Source: Vibrio neptunius (GTDB lineage Bacteria > Pseudomonadota > Gammaproteobacteria > Enterobacterales > Vibrionaceae). Taken from it: a DNA stretch of 64,000 nt. The stretch is from assembly GCF_000967495.1 (NCBI RefSeq), contig NZ_JXXU01000044.1:62001-126000 (forward strand). Reading direction: 5' to 3'. Within the stretch, counting starts at the first letter, position 1; each line of letters starts with the position of its first letter. Shown here piece by piece: positions 27,042-36,290 of the stretch. Made by a program: the position numbers and the translations under genes. The notes beneath the pieces were generated by a model. That model had not been told where the DNA came from and did not search any database. It was given only the letters and a program-made list of their open reading frames with translations.

Positions 27042-29231
27042 TTACAGCGCACGATATTTATCCCTTAACCTTTGACGAACCCATTCCGCGAGCGAGTTAA
27101 CCGCGAAAGTAAACACCAGCAAAATCAGCGCCGCCAAAAACAGAATGCGATAATGAGAGCTGCCCACTTCAGACTCAGGCATTTCAACGGCAATGGTGGC
27201 AGACAGGGTGCGCATACCTTCTAAAATATTCCAATCCATGATTGGCGTATTACCTGTAGCCATCAGCACAATCATGGTCTCGCCGACGGCACGCCCCAGC
27301 CCCATCATGATGGCAGAAAAGATGCCTGGACTTGCGGTGAGTAACACAACATGAACCAGGGTTTGCCACGGCGTAGCACCTAACGCCAGAGAACCATCTG
27401 ATAGATGTTTTGGCACCGAGAAAATCGCATCTTCTGCGATGGTAAAAATTGTGGGGATAACGGCAAAGCCCATCGCAAAACCGACCACCAGTGCGTTACG
27501 TTGGTCAAAACCAATTCCCTGCTCGGCAAGATACGCACAGACATCGCCATTAAATAACCACTGTTCGATATTGGCACTCTGGCCCAAAATCACGACAGTA
27601 AACAACACCATCGCTGGCATAAGAATCAACGCATGCAAACCATTGGGGAATCGACAGCTCCATGTACGTGGTAGCTTGTGCCAAATCGCCCCGATGGCAA
27701 CGGTTGAAATGGGTAAGAACAACATCAACGACACCACAGCCGCTAGGTGGCTCTCTACAATCGGCGCAAACCATAGCCCGGCTAAAAAACCAATGATCAC
27801 GGTTGGCAGCGCTTCCATCAGTTCAATCGAAGGTTTTACCACGCGGCGCATAGATGGCGTCATAAAGTAGGCCGTGTAGATGGCGCCTAATACGGCAATC
27901 GGCACAGCAAACATCATGGCAAATGTCGCTGCTTTTAACGTACCAAATGCGATGGGTACAAGGCTGAATTTGGCTTCAAACTCATCGTTAGCCGATGTAG
28001 TTTGCCAAACAAATTCCGGCTCTGGATAACTTTCATACCAGACTTTCTGCCATAGTGAAGATAATGAGATTTCAGGGAATGGATTATCAACGTAAGCCAC
28101 ATTGAGCTGCGAGTCGGATAGGGTTAGCAGGTGCTTTTCATTGTTAGACATTGCCGCCAGTTGCGGCGCTTTATCGTAAGCTCGTTTAAAGATCACCAGT
28201 TTTTCGCTGGTGGTGTAATGGCTTTGGACCGTACCATTGATGTAAAAGCTGTAAAAACCCTTGCGATACGTATCAGGCAGCAAGAATTGCAGCTGCGACG
28301 CCAGTTTAAAATCGCGAATTTGAGTGAGGTTTCTTTGCCCATCACTCAACACATCAAACCATTGAGAGACTAACCCATCCTGATGACTGACCAACAAAGA
28401 ATATGCGCCAGACAGCAGCTTAATATCCGTCACCGCGTGTTTGTTCTCGCCCTGACTCAAATCAACCACTTCACGTACTACAAAGCTTTCAATGCCTTTT
28501 TTGGCAATCACCACTTCAGAACCGACTCTTAGATAAAGCGTGTTGCCATCAGGCGTGAGAAGCAACTGGTCGAGATCGACAAATGGCTTAGGAAACTCGA
28601 AGTTCTGAATGTGCTGATTAGCATCACGCCAACGAATTCGAACGCGGTTATCTTGGTAATAACCGGCTAAGGTGACGTTGCTATCCACAGCAAAAGCAAA
28701 CGACTTTAGCGCCGAGCCTGACTCTGTCTGCAAATCAAAATCGAGAGAAAAACTATCCACTTCTGGAGAAAATATACGCTGCTCGCCTTGCAGAAGACTG
28801 GTCATCTCAGGCCGATATAACAACACTTGCCCGTTAGCCGCTGCCGCACCTAACCAGCCCTGAGCTGGGTTAGCCGAGCTGTACAGTGAGTACTCAGTAC
28901 CTAGTTCAACCGATAAACTAGGCTGTTGTGACAAGGTCGTCAGCGACCAAAAATCAACATAGCCGGCCTTAGATACCACATAGGCATGCTGGCCATAATC
29001 ATCAATTCCAGCCGCCACTGGCGCTTTAGTGGTAATCGATTGGATAGCAACATTTGGAGTGAATTTTGCGTTAGAAAAAAGAGGCAGGACCATCATTGCC
29101 AGATAAACGAAGATCAAAACCAGCGCAGCCAAAACACCGACACCGCCTGCCGATACCGCTAGCCGAACTAAACGATCTTTGATTAATCGCTTTCGATCAC
29201 GTTCTCGCAATGAAAATTCGGCTTTGGCCAT
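27042..29231 (-). CDS. pstC: Phosphate ABC transporter permease PstC with long, beta-propeller-like periplasmic region
   Basis: PstC pairs with PstA in the phosphate importer. I chose the ATG at 29231 (MAKAEFSLRERDRKRLIKDR); a GTG at 29240 would add three residues. The roughly 729-residue protein is over twice E. coli PstC (319). After one N-terminal span there are about 370 periplasmic residues with repeated short beta motifs (YVDFWSL, GQVLLYRPEM, NRVRIRWRD, LVSQWFDV). The C-terminal permease has ALGATPWQTLVHVVLLTASPGI and GLGRAVGETMIVLM. It is first in the operon, about 48 bases downstream of a Pho box. Confidence 0.94.
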   Translation of the reverse strand: MAKAEFSLRERDRKRLIKDRLVRLAVSAGGVGVLAALVLIFVYLAMMVLPLFSNAKFTPNVAIQSITTKAPVAAGIDDYGQHAYVVSKAGYVDFWSLTTLSQQPSLSVELGTEYSLYSSANPAQGWLGAAAANGQVLLYRPEMTSLLQGEQRIFSPEVDSFSLDFDLQTESGSALKSFAFAVDSNVTLAGYYQDNRVRIRWRDANQHIQNFEFPKPFVDLDQLLLTPDGNTLYLRVGSEVVIAKKGIESFVVREVVDLSQGENKHAVTDIKLLSGAYSLLVSHQDGLVSQWFDVLSDGQRNLTQIRDFKLASQLQFLLPDTYRKGFYSFYINGTVQSHYTTSEKLVIFKRAYDKAPQLAAMSNNEKHLLTLSDSQLNVAYVDNPFPEISLSSLWQKVWYESYPEPEFVWQTTSANDEFEAKFSLVPIAFGTLKAATFAMMFAVPIAVLGAIYTAYFMTPSMRRVVKPSIELMEALPTVIIGFLAGLWFAPIVESHLAAVVSLMLFLPISTVAIGAIWHKLPRTWSCRFPNGLHALILMPAMVLFTVVILGQSANIEQWLFNGDVCAYLAEQGIGFDQRNALVVGFAMGFAVIPTIFTIAEDAIFSVPKHLSDGSLALGATPWQTLVHVVLLTASPGIFSAIMMGLGRAVGETMIVLMATGNTPIMDWNILEGMRTLSATIAVEMPESEVGSSHYRILFLAALILLVFTFAVNSLAEWVRQRLRDKYRAL

Positions 29232-29278
29232 TTCTCTCACTTACCTGCATTTGCCCATGGGTATAATATTTCGATTAG

Positions 29279-29296
29279 GTGACAATTATATTACAG
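29279..29296 (-). promoter_or_regulatory. Pho box upstream of pstC
   Basis: Read on the minus strand this is CTGTAAT-ATAA-TTGTCAC: two 7-base repeats, each 6/7 to the PhoB half-site CTGTCAT/C, separated by 4 A/T bases (11-base period). A TATTAT -10-like hexamer follows about 10 bases downstream toward pstC, as in PhoB-activated promoters. The PhoB gene is 6 kb away. Confidence 0.75.
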
Positions 29297-29332
29297 ATCG
29301 CAATAAACAACTGAAAATAATGCAATAAGATC

Positions 29333-29350
29333 GTGCAATAAAAGTGTCAT
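29333..29350 (+). promoter_or_regulatory. possible weaker Pho box upstream of ppk1
   Basis: GTGTCAT (29344-29350) is a good PhoB half-site, and 11 bases earlier GTGCAAT (29333-29339) is a poor one (4/7). It points toward ppk1. The short divergent region could carry two PhoB sites, but this one is weak. Confidence 0.4.
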
Positions 29351-29426
29351 ATAAACCCCTTAATTTCTAATCCAGTTTTATTTTTACCACCTAAATTTGG
29401 TTAGACTCGTCAGTAAAGGTCAGGTT

Positions 29427-31538
29427 ATGAGTGCAGAAAAGCTTTACATTGAAAAAGAATTGAGTTGGTTATCTTTCAATGAACGAGTGCTCCAAGAAGC
29501 CGCAGATAAAACGGTGCCACTCATCGAAAGAATTCGATTTTTAGGTATATTTTCCAATAACTTAGATGAGTTTTACAAAGTCCGATTTGCTGATGTCAAA
29601 CGGCGAATCCTAATCAATCAGGAGCGTGGTGGTAACGACAACTCCAAACACTTGCTGACTAAAATGCAGACTAAGGCTCTCAAACTCAACGAACGCTTCG
29701 ATGAGTTGTACGCTGAGCTAATCCGCGACATGGCACGCCGACGCATCTTCCTCGTCAATGAAACTCAACTCAACGAGTCGCAAGAAAAGTGGGTCAAAAA
29801 ATACTTCCGTAATCAGGTACTCCCACATATCACCCCTCTTCTAATGCGAGACGATATTGATGTCCTGCAGTTTCTCAAAGATGAGTACGCTTACATCGCG
29901 GTTGAACTGCGTAAAGAAGAGCAAAATCAGTATGCGTTGATCGAGATCCCAACTGATCACCTGCCCCGCTTTGTGATGGTACCCGAGCAGAAAGGCAAAC
30001 GACGCAAAACCATTATCTTGCTCGACAACATAATTCGTTATTGCCTTGATGAGCTGTTTAGCGGCTTTTTTGATTATGAAGAGCTGAACGGTTACGCAAT
30101 GAAAATGACTCGCGACGCAGAATATGATCTTAGCCATGAGGTGGAACATAGCCTGCTCGAACAAATGTCAGAAGGGGTAAGTCAGCGTCTGACGGCAATG
30201 CCAGTCCGCTTCGTTTATGAACGTGATATGCCGGAAGAAATGTTGGAGTTTCTGTGCCATAAACTGCAAATATCCAACTACGACAGTTTGATCCCCGGTG
30301 GGCGTTACCACAATTTCAAAGACTTCATCGGCTTTCCCAATGTCGGACGCGAGTATTTAGAAAACAAGCCATTGCCACCGATGAAATGTGCAGATTTCGA
30401 CGGCTATGCCAACAAATTTGATGCGATCAAGAATCAGGACATTCTACTTTACTACCCGTACCACAGCTTTGAGCATATTTCTGAGTTAGTCCGCCAAGCT
30501 TCGTTCGACCCTAGGGTGCTCAGCGTTAAGATCAATATTTACCGAGTTGCCAAAGACTCTCGTTTAATGAACTCATTGATCGATGCAGTACACAATGGCA
30601 AGCAGGTCACGGTTGTTGTAGAACTGCAAGCTCGATTCGACGAAGAAACCAATATCGAATGGTCAAAGGTCCTGACCGAAGCAGGCGTGCAAGTCATTTT
30701 TGGCGCACCGGGTCTGAAAATCCATGCTAAGCTGCTACTCATTAGCCGTCGAGAAAACGATGAGATCGTACGCTACGCCCATATCGGAACTGGTAACTTT
30801 CATGAAAAAACGGCCCGCATTTATACCGATTTTTCTCTACTCACTGCAGATCCGGAAATCACCAATGAAGTACGCAATGTCTTCGGATATATCGAAAATC
30901 CATACCGCCCAGTGAAGTTTGAACACCTGATTGTTTCACCACGTAACTCACGCCAACAACTGTATCGTTTGATCGACAGTGAAATCGCCAATGCTAAAGC
31001 TGGTAGAAAGGCCGCCATTACCCTGAAAGTGAATAACATAGTCGACAAAGGGCTGATTAATAAGCTCTACGGTGCCAGCGCTTCTGGAGTAGATATCAAG
31101 ATGATCATCCGCGGGATGTGTTCATTGGTCCCTGGAGTCGAAGGAGTGAGTGAAAATATCAAGATCATCAGCATCGTTGATCGTTTTCTTGAGCACCCGC
31201 GGGTCATCATCACCCACAATGACGGCGATCAACAAGTTTACATTTCCTCTGCTGACTGGATGACGCGCAATATCGACTACCGCATCGAAGTTGCTGCTCC
31301 AGTACGTGATCAACGTCTTAAACAGCGAATTATTGATATCATTAACATCCACTTTACGGATACAGTAAAGGCCCGCTGGATAGACAAAGAAATGAGCAAT
31401 ACCTATGTTCCAAGAGGTAACCGTAAGAAAGTTCGCTCGCAGATTGCCATTTACGACTATCTTAAAAATGTAGAAAAACAAACAAAGAAACGTAAACAAC
31501 ACTCCCTTACTGATGACTCAATCTCTGGAAATTCGTGA
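29427..31538 (+). CDS. ppk1: Polyphosphate kinase 1
   Basis: PPK1 reversibly makes polyphosphate from ATP via a phosphohistidine, at the inner membrane. I chose the ATG at 29427 (MSAEKLYIEKELSWLSFNERVLQEA, 703 residues); the upstream TTG/GTG-initiated frame has ten atypical residues. The N-domain, the PKVSINIYR-like DPRVLSVKINIYRVAKDSR segment and the catalytic histidine regions FGAPGLKIHAKLLLI and YAHIGTGNFHEKTARIYTD are intact. It is divergent from pstC and overlaps ppx by 26 bases, so kinase and phosphatase are cotranscribed. Confidence 0.96.
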   Translation: MSAEKLYIEKELSWLSFNERVLQEAADKTVPLIERIRFLGIFSNNLDEFYKVRFADVKRRILINQERGGNDNSKHLLTKMQTKALKLNERFDELYAELIRDMARRRIFLVNETQLNESQEKWVKKYFRNQVLPHITPLLMRDDIDVLQFLKDEYAYIAVELRKEEQNQYALIEIPTDHLPRFVMVPEQKGKRRKTIILLDNIIRYCLDELFSGFFDYEELNGYAMKMTRDAEYDLSHEVEHSLLEQMSEGVSQRLTAMPVRFVYERDMPEEMLEFLCHKLQISNYDSLIPGGRYHNFKDFIGFPNVGREYLENKPLPPMKCADFDGYANKFDAIKNQDILLYYPYHSFEHISELVRQASFDPRVLSVKINIYRVAKDSRLMNSLIDAVHNGKQVTVVVELQARFDEETNIEWSKVLTEAGVQVIFGAPGLKIHAKLLLISRRENDEIVRYAHIGTGNFHEKTARIYTDFSLLTADPEITNEVRNVFGYIENPYRPVKFEHLIVSPRNSRQQLYRLIDSEIANAKAGRKAAITLKVNNIVDKGLINKLYGASASGVDIKMIIRGMCSLVPGVEGVSENIKIISIVDRFLEHPRVIITHNDGDQQVYISSADWMTRNIDYRIEVAAPVRDQRLKQRIIDIINIHFTDTVKARWIDKEMSNTYVPRGNRKKVRSQIAIYDYLKNVEKQTKKRKQHSLTDDSISGNS

Positions 31539-33012
31539 TGTTGCGGCGATTGACCTTGGCTCTAACAGCTTCCACATGGTGGTGGCTCGTGTCGTAGACC
31601 AAGATCTGCAACTGGTCAGCCGACATAAGCAGCGAGTCCGTCTCGCTGCTGGCTTAGATGCTCAAAAAAATCTAGATAATGCTTCGATTGAGCGAGGCCT
31701 TGAATGCCTTGCTATGTTTGCGGAACGCCTGCAAGGCTTTGAGGAATGCAATGTACGTATTGCGGCTACACATACTCTTCGCCAAGCCAACAATGCCCAC
31801 ATTTTCCTCCAACGAGCGAGAGAAGTACTGCCATTTCCTATTGAAATCATCCCCAGTGTCGAAGAAGCACGTTTAATCTATCTTGGGGTTGCACACACCC
31901 AGCCAGAGTCAGATTCAAAACTTGTGGTTGATATTGGTGGCGGCAGTACTGAGATGATCATTGGCAAGGGGTTTGACCCAGCGCTGATCAACAGTAAACA
32001 AATGGGTTGCGTCAGCTATACAAAGCTTTACTTCGCTAACGGCAAGCTCTCGCGCAAGAATTTTGCTAAAGCAATACTCGCAGCTGAACAAAGATTAGAA
32101 TCCATTGCTCATCGTTACTGTAAGAAAGGTTGGGAGATTGCGTTTGGCTCGTCAGGTACAATTAAAGCGATTCGAGAAGTCTTAATTGGTATGGGCTTTG
32201 AGGATGGCATTATTCACGCTAAGCGTCTCGATAAGTTAGTCGAAAAGCTATGCGAATGGCCCTCGATTGAGGATATTGAACTCAGTGGGTTAACCCCCGA
32301 TAGAAAGCCTGTTTTTGCCGCCGGCGTGGCCATTCTTATCGCGATCTTTAAAGCCCTCAAAATTGACGAAATGCACTTTTCAGAAGGCGCGTTACGTGAA
32401 GGTTTGCTGTTCGAAATGGAAGATGGCTTTAAACGCTCAGATATCCGGATGAGAACCACGGAAAACCTAGCCAGCAAGCATTTAGTTGATCTTGATCATG
32501 CGGCAAAAATTAAACATCAAGCGCAATCTTTCCTGCAACAGGTGCATCAGGATCTCGGTATCAAAAAGAGCTCAGAGCTGTTTGACTTGCTCGACTGGAG
32601 CGCGCTGCTTCATGAGGTCGGTCTCAGCATCAGTTTACAAGCCTTCCACCGTCATTCTGCTTATATTCTTCGCCACACCTACATGCCAGGGTTTAACCGC
32701 GAACAACAAACGGTGCTGGCCATGCTAGTCCGCTTCCAGCGTAAGGCACTTAAACTACATGAAATGGAAGAGTTCACGCTCTTTAAGAAAAAACACATCA
32801 TTGGTGTAATTCGTATCTTGCGCCTCGCTATCTTACTCAACGGCCAACGTAACGAAGACGCTTTGCCAAAACTGATGTTGAGCATAGACGGCGATAGATG
32901 GATATTGAGTTCAGAAGATAACGAGTGGCTAGAGCACAACAAACTGCTGCACGCTGATTTGATGACGGAACAAGAATACTGGAACAACGCTGGTTGGGCG
33001 CTGAGTTTTTAG
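31513..33012 (+). CDS. ppx: Exopolyphosphatase
   Basis: Ppx removes terminal phosphates from polyphosphate and may hydrolyse pppGpp. The 499-residue protein has the actin-like ATPase core with AAIDLGSNSFHMVVARV at about 10-26, VVDIGGGSTEMIIGKG and FGSSGTIKAI, then an HD-type C-terminal domain (LLHEVGLSISLQAFHRHSAYIL). It starts inside the end of ppk1 (26-base overlap), the classic ppk-ppx operon. Length equals the gamma-proteobacterial family. Confidence 0.95.
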   Translation: MTQSLEIRDVAAIDLGSNSFHMVVARVVDQDLQLVSRHKQRVRLAAGLDAQKNLDNASIERGLECLAMFAERLQGFEECNVRIAATHTLRQANNAHIFLQRAREVLPFPIEIIPSVEEARLIYLGVAHTQPESDSKLVVDIGGGSTEMIIGKGFDPALINSKQMGCVSYTKLYFANGKLSRKNFAKAILAAEQRLESIAHRYCKKGWEIAFGSSGTIKAIREVLIGMGFEDGIIHAKRLDKLVEKLCEWPSIEDIELSGLTPDRKPVFAAGVAILIAIFKALKIDEMHFSEGALREGLLFEMEDGFKRSDIRMRTTENLASKHLVDLDHAAKIKHQAQSFLQQVHQDLGIKKSSELFDLLDWSALLHEVGLSISLQAFHRHSAYILRHTYMPGFNREQQTVLAMLVRFQRKALKLHEMEEFTLFKKKHIIGVIRILRLAILLNGQRNEDALPKLMLSIDGDRWILSSEDNEWLEHNKLLHADLMTEQEYWNNAGWALSF

Positions 33013-33109
33013 TTTTATAGCCTGTGGTGCTCGATAGATGTTGGTAGTGTTATCAGGTCACCTCGAGCAAGTTTTATACACGCACGATGACGAACTTAGG
33101 ATCAGACGG

Positions 33110-34069
33110 TTAATCGACAATGCCTACTTTTGCCAACTCACTACGTGCAATCTCTGCGGATATCGGCACATAACCATCTTTTTCAACCAGTTTTTGCCCT
33201 TGCTGTGAGTACATAAAGCGAATAAATTCTCGCTCAATCGGCGGCAAGGGTTTAAACGGGTTCTTGTTTACGTAGACATAGAGATAACGTGATAGTGGGT
33301 ACTTACCTTTAAGAATATTTTCCTGACTCGCTTCAATGTAATCCTCACCCTGCTTAGCAATGGGTATCAGTTTCACTCCAGAGACTTGGTAACCTACCCC
33401 AGAGTAACCAATGGTATTGATTGCAGAGGCAACAGACTGAACAACGGATGCCGAGCCTGGCTGCTCATTAACATTACTTTTAAAGTCTCCGCCACACAGC
33501 GCATTATTCTTAAAGTATCCGTAGGTACCAGAGACCGAGTTACGCCCAAACAGCTGCATAGTGCGTTTAGCCCAATGATAATCGAGCCCTAGTTCAGACC
33601 AAGTAGAGATAGACTGAGTCCCGCCACAACGCAGTGTTGCAGAAAAAATATTGTCTAGCTGAGTAAAGTTTAGCCCTTTCAGCGGGTTATCTCGGTGAAC
33701 GAAAATTCCAATCGCATCAATGGCAATTCGGAGTTCTGTTGGCTTATAGCCGTGTTCACGCTCAAAGGCTTCAATTTCCCGATTTCGCATCGGCCGGCTC
33801 ATTGGGCCGAATTGAGCGGTACCTTCGGTTAATGCTGGCGGAGCCGTTGAAGAACCAGAGGCTTGTACCTGACCATTCACACTCGGGTAAAGTTGCTTAA
33901 ACTCTTCTACCCACAAGGTTGTCATGCTGGCTAATGTGTCAGAACCAACACTGGTTAAACTCCCGGTAATACCGGGGACTTTTTGATATTCAGATAGGTT
34001 CACCAAAGCCGCTTGAACAGCAAAGGAAAAACTGGCAGAAACAATAAGAGTAGTGAGCGCTAACTTCAT
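33110..34069 (-). CDS. PstS-family phosphate-binding protein in the phoBR operon
   Basis: This periplasmic substrate-binding protein resembles PstS. The 319-residue product has a Sec signal (MKLALTTLIVSASFSFAVQA, cleavage after about residue 20) and the phosphate-binding motifs SVGSDTLA, ASGSSTAPPALTEGTAQFGPMSRPM and GRNSVSGTYGYFKNNAL. It follows phoR directly (start and stop share base 34069), so it is the third gene of phoB-phoR. No pstS sits in the pstCAB-phoU operon in this window, so this may be the pump's binding protein or a PhoR input; a canonical pstS elsewhere is equally possible. Confidence 0.9.
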   Translation of the reverse strand: MKLALTTLIVSASFSFAVQAALVNLSEYQKVPGITGSLTSVGSDTLASMTTLWVEEFKQLYPSVNGQVQASGSSTAPPALTEGTAQFGPMSRPMRNREIEAFEREHGYKPTELRIAIDAIGIFVHRDNPLKGLNFTQLDNIFSATLRCGGTQSISTWSELGLDYHWAKRTMQLFGRNSVSGTYGYFKNNALCGGDFKSNVNEQPGSASVVQSVASAINTIGYSGVGYQVSGVKLIPIAKQGEDYIEASQENILKGKYPLSRYLYVYVNKNPFKPLPPIEREFIRFMYSQQGQKLVEKDGYVPISAEIARSELAKVGIVD

Positions 34070-35367
34070 TAAATCACCACCAAACGCGGTGGCAACACGA
34101 ATGAGAATTTGCTGCCGGCCCCCACTTCGGATTGTATTTCTAAATGCGAGTCGTGATGCGTCAAAGCATGTTTCACGATCGCCAGCCCAAGGCCGCTTCC
34201 TCCGGTATCCCTAGAGCGTGCTTTATCCACTCGATAGAAACGCTCAGTGAGTCGGTGTAGGTGTTGAGGCTCAATACCTTCACCACCATCTTCCACTTCT
34301 AAACATGCACCTTGCGCAGTCTGATACCAACGAACCCGGACATCCGCGCCTGCTGGTGTGTATTTCACTGCGTTATAAACCAAGTTTGAAATGGCACTAC
34401 GTAGTTGGTCTTCATCTCCAAGTACGCGCAGGCTGTTATCAATATCAAAGTTCAGCTTATGTTGCTGATCACCACTCAGGCTCGCCGCTTCTTTCTCTAA
34501 CACATCTAGCATTGCTGGGACATTCACTACGTCTTCCAGTTCATGCATGGGCGCCGCTTCAATCTTAGATAGTGTGAGCAGTTGATTAACCAAACTGTTC
34601 ATACGATTGAGCTGCTCTGTCATGACACCATGGGCTTTGGTCCACATAGGGCCAACCACCATATCTGGGTCTTCGGTCATTTCCAGATAGCCTTGCAATA
34701 CCGTCATTGGCGTGCGCAGCTCGTGAGAAACATTGGCAAAGAAGTTACGACGCATGCCTTCCAACTGTTTGAGCTGGGACACATCACGCACCACCATCAG
34801 GTGCTCACCTTCAGTGTACGGCACAATACGCAGCTCAAGCATGCGCTCAACATTGAGTGGCGAGCGCATCTCTAGAGGCTCAGAGAAGTCTTGTTTATTA
34901 AGATACTTAATGAAATCTGGCGTGCGGATAAGGTTGGAAATCGGCTGACCTGAGTCGTCCGGCCAACGGAAACCGAGTAAGTGTTGAGCTAGCTTATTAC
35001 ACCAAACAATATTGCCTTCACTACGAAACACTACAACTGCATCCGGTAAGGATTCAGCACCATTGCGGAATCGGCGAATAAGATTGGTCAGCTCTTTGCG
35101 CTTTTTTCGCTGGCGCTGCTGCAAGCGGTAGATACCGTTAAACAACGATTCCCAATTACCGCTTCCCGAAGGTGGTGTCAGACGCTTTTCATCCCACAAC
35201 CACGCTGACAGGCGCATCTGATTATGCAGATGCCATACAAGCTGCAAAACCGTAGCCGCTAGAAGCAACCACGGCATATGGCCGAAAATCCATCCGACAA
35301 TCACCCAAGGGGTGTAAAAAAAAGCCAGCTCCCAGGCTAGCTTTTTCCAAGTTAACCGCTCTACCAC
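34069..35367 (-). CDS. phoR: Phosphate regulon sensor histidine kinase PhoR
   Basis: PhoR is the inner-membrane kinase/phosphatase acting on PhoB. The 432-residue protein has two N-terminal spans (about 12-48), a linker, a PAS domain (about 100-195, ESLPDAVVVFRSEGNIVWCNKLAQHLLGF), a DHp domain with phosphoacceptor His215 (ANVSHELRTPM) and a HATPase_c domain (NLVYNAVKYTP, GDGG-like VEDGGEGI, GSGLGLAIVKH). The start is GTG at 35367 behind a GGAGAGG Shine-Dalgarno. It lies 26 bases after phoB and abuts the PstS-like gene. Confidence 0.96.
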   Translation of the reverse strand: MVERLTWKKLAWELAFFYTPWVIVGWIFGHMPWLLLAATVLQLVWHLHNQMRLSAWLWDEKRLTPPSGSGNWESLFNGIYRLQQRQRKKRKELTNLIRRFRNGAESLPDAVVVFRSEGNIVWCNKLAQHLLGFRWPDDSGQPISNLIRTPDFIKYLNKQDFSEPLEMRSPLNVERMLELRIVPYTEGEHLMVVRDVSQLKQLEGMRRNFFANVSHELRTPMTVLQGYLEMTEDPDMVVGPMWTKAHGVMTEQLNRMNSLVNQLLTLSKIEAAPMHELEDVVNVPAMLDVLEKEAASLSGDQQHKLNFDIDNSLRVLGDEDQLRSAISNLVYNAVKYTPAGADVRVRWYQTAQGACLEVEDGGEGIEPQHLHRLTERFYRVDKARSRDTGGSGLGLAIVKHALTHHDSHLEIQSEVGAGSKFSFVLPPRLVVI

Positions 35368-35393
35368 TTACCTCTCCAGATGGTAAATTTACA

Positions 35394-36083
35394 TTATGCC
35401 TTTGTTGAGAAACGGTAGCCTGCACCACGTACCGTTTGAATCAATTTGTCATGGCCTGCCGCTTCTAACGCCTTACGCAGACGACGAATATGCACATCAA
35501 CAGTACGGTCTTCAACGTACACGTTGGTTCCCCATACGTTGTTCAGCAGTTGCTCTCGGCTATAAACTCGCTCTTGGTGAGTCATAAAGAAGTGCAGCAT
35601 CTTGAACTCAGTTGGGCCCATATCCAGGGGCCGATCGTTCGCGGTTACACGGTGCGAAACTGGATCCAGCTTCAAGCCCTGTACGTCAATCACATCTTCA
35701 AGTGCAGTTGGCGTCACACGGCGAATCACGGCTTTAAGACGCGCCACCAGCTCTTTTGGCGAGAATGGCTTAGTAATGTAATCGTCCGCGCCAACTTCCA
35801 GACCACGAACTTTATCTTCTTCTTCACCACGTGCTGTTAACATCACAACTGGAATATTGCGCGTCAGCTCTTCACGTTTCATGTGTTTGATGAAGTTGAT
35901 GCCGCTGCCACCAGGTAGCATCCAGTCTAGCAATACTAGATCTGGGAAGGGTTCAGCTAGCTTAGTCACCGCACTATCGTAGTCTTCAGCTTCGACGGCT
36001 TGGTAACCTTTTTGCTCAAGAACAAAGCAAAGCATTTCACGAATTGGTGCTTCGTCTTCAACAACCAGAATCCTTCTAGACAT
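35394..36083 (-). CDS. phoB: Phosphate regulon response regulator PhoB
   Basis: PhoB is the DNA-binding regulator activated by PhoR under phosphate limitation. The 229-residue protein has a receiver domain with acidic pocket ED (residues 10-11), phosphoacceptor Asp53 (LLDWMLPG) and the conserved Lys in ITKPFSPKELVAR. A winged-helix output domain follows (about 130-229, REQLLNNVWGTNVYVEDRTVDVHIRRLRKALE). It is first in phoB-phoR-pbp on the minus strand and has a Pho box upstream, so autoactivation is expected. Confidence 0.97.
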   Translation of the reverse strand: MSRRILVVEDEAPIREMLCFVLEQKGYQAVEAEDYDSAVTKLAEPFPDLVLLDWMLPGGSGINFIKHMKREELTRNIPVVMLTARGEEEDKVRGLEVGADDYITKPFSPKELVARLKAVIRRVTPTALEDVIDVQGLKLDPVSHRVTANDRPLDMGPTEFKMLHFFMTHQERVYSREQLLNNVWGTNVYVEDRTVDVHIRRLRKALEAAGHDKLIQTVRGAGYRFSTKA

Positions 36084-36160
36084 AATTGAGTAACCTTTGA
36101 GTTAGTTGAATTTAATCGGGCATTTACCCTTTGCAACGATAGGCATTATTACCATCAATT

Positions 36161-36177
36161 ATGACACTTTTGTGACC
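36161..36177 (-). promoter_or_regulatory. Pho box upstream of phoB
   Basis: On the minus strand GGTCACA-AAAG-TGTCAT shows two GTCA-containing repeats with an exact 11-base period, the PhoB spacing. A TAATAAT -10-like element lies about 10 bases further toward phoB. It supports autoregulation of the phoB-phoR-pbp operon. Confidence 0.7.
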
Positions 36178-36290
36178 TTTGAAAACAAATTTTCATATAA
36201 CTTTCATCCCACTATTGCGCGCTTACATTAGGACAAGCACAGCAAAAGTCTTTATGATGAGCGGCCAAACTTCAGGTATAGAGAAAGTGT

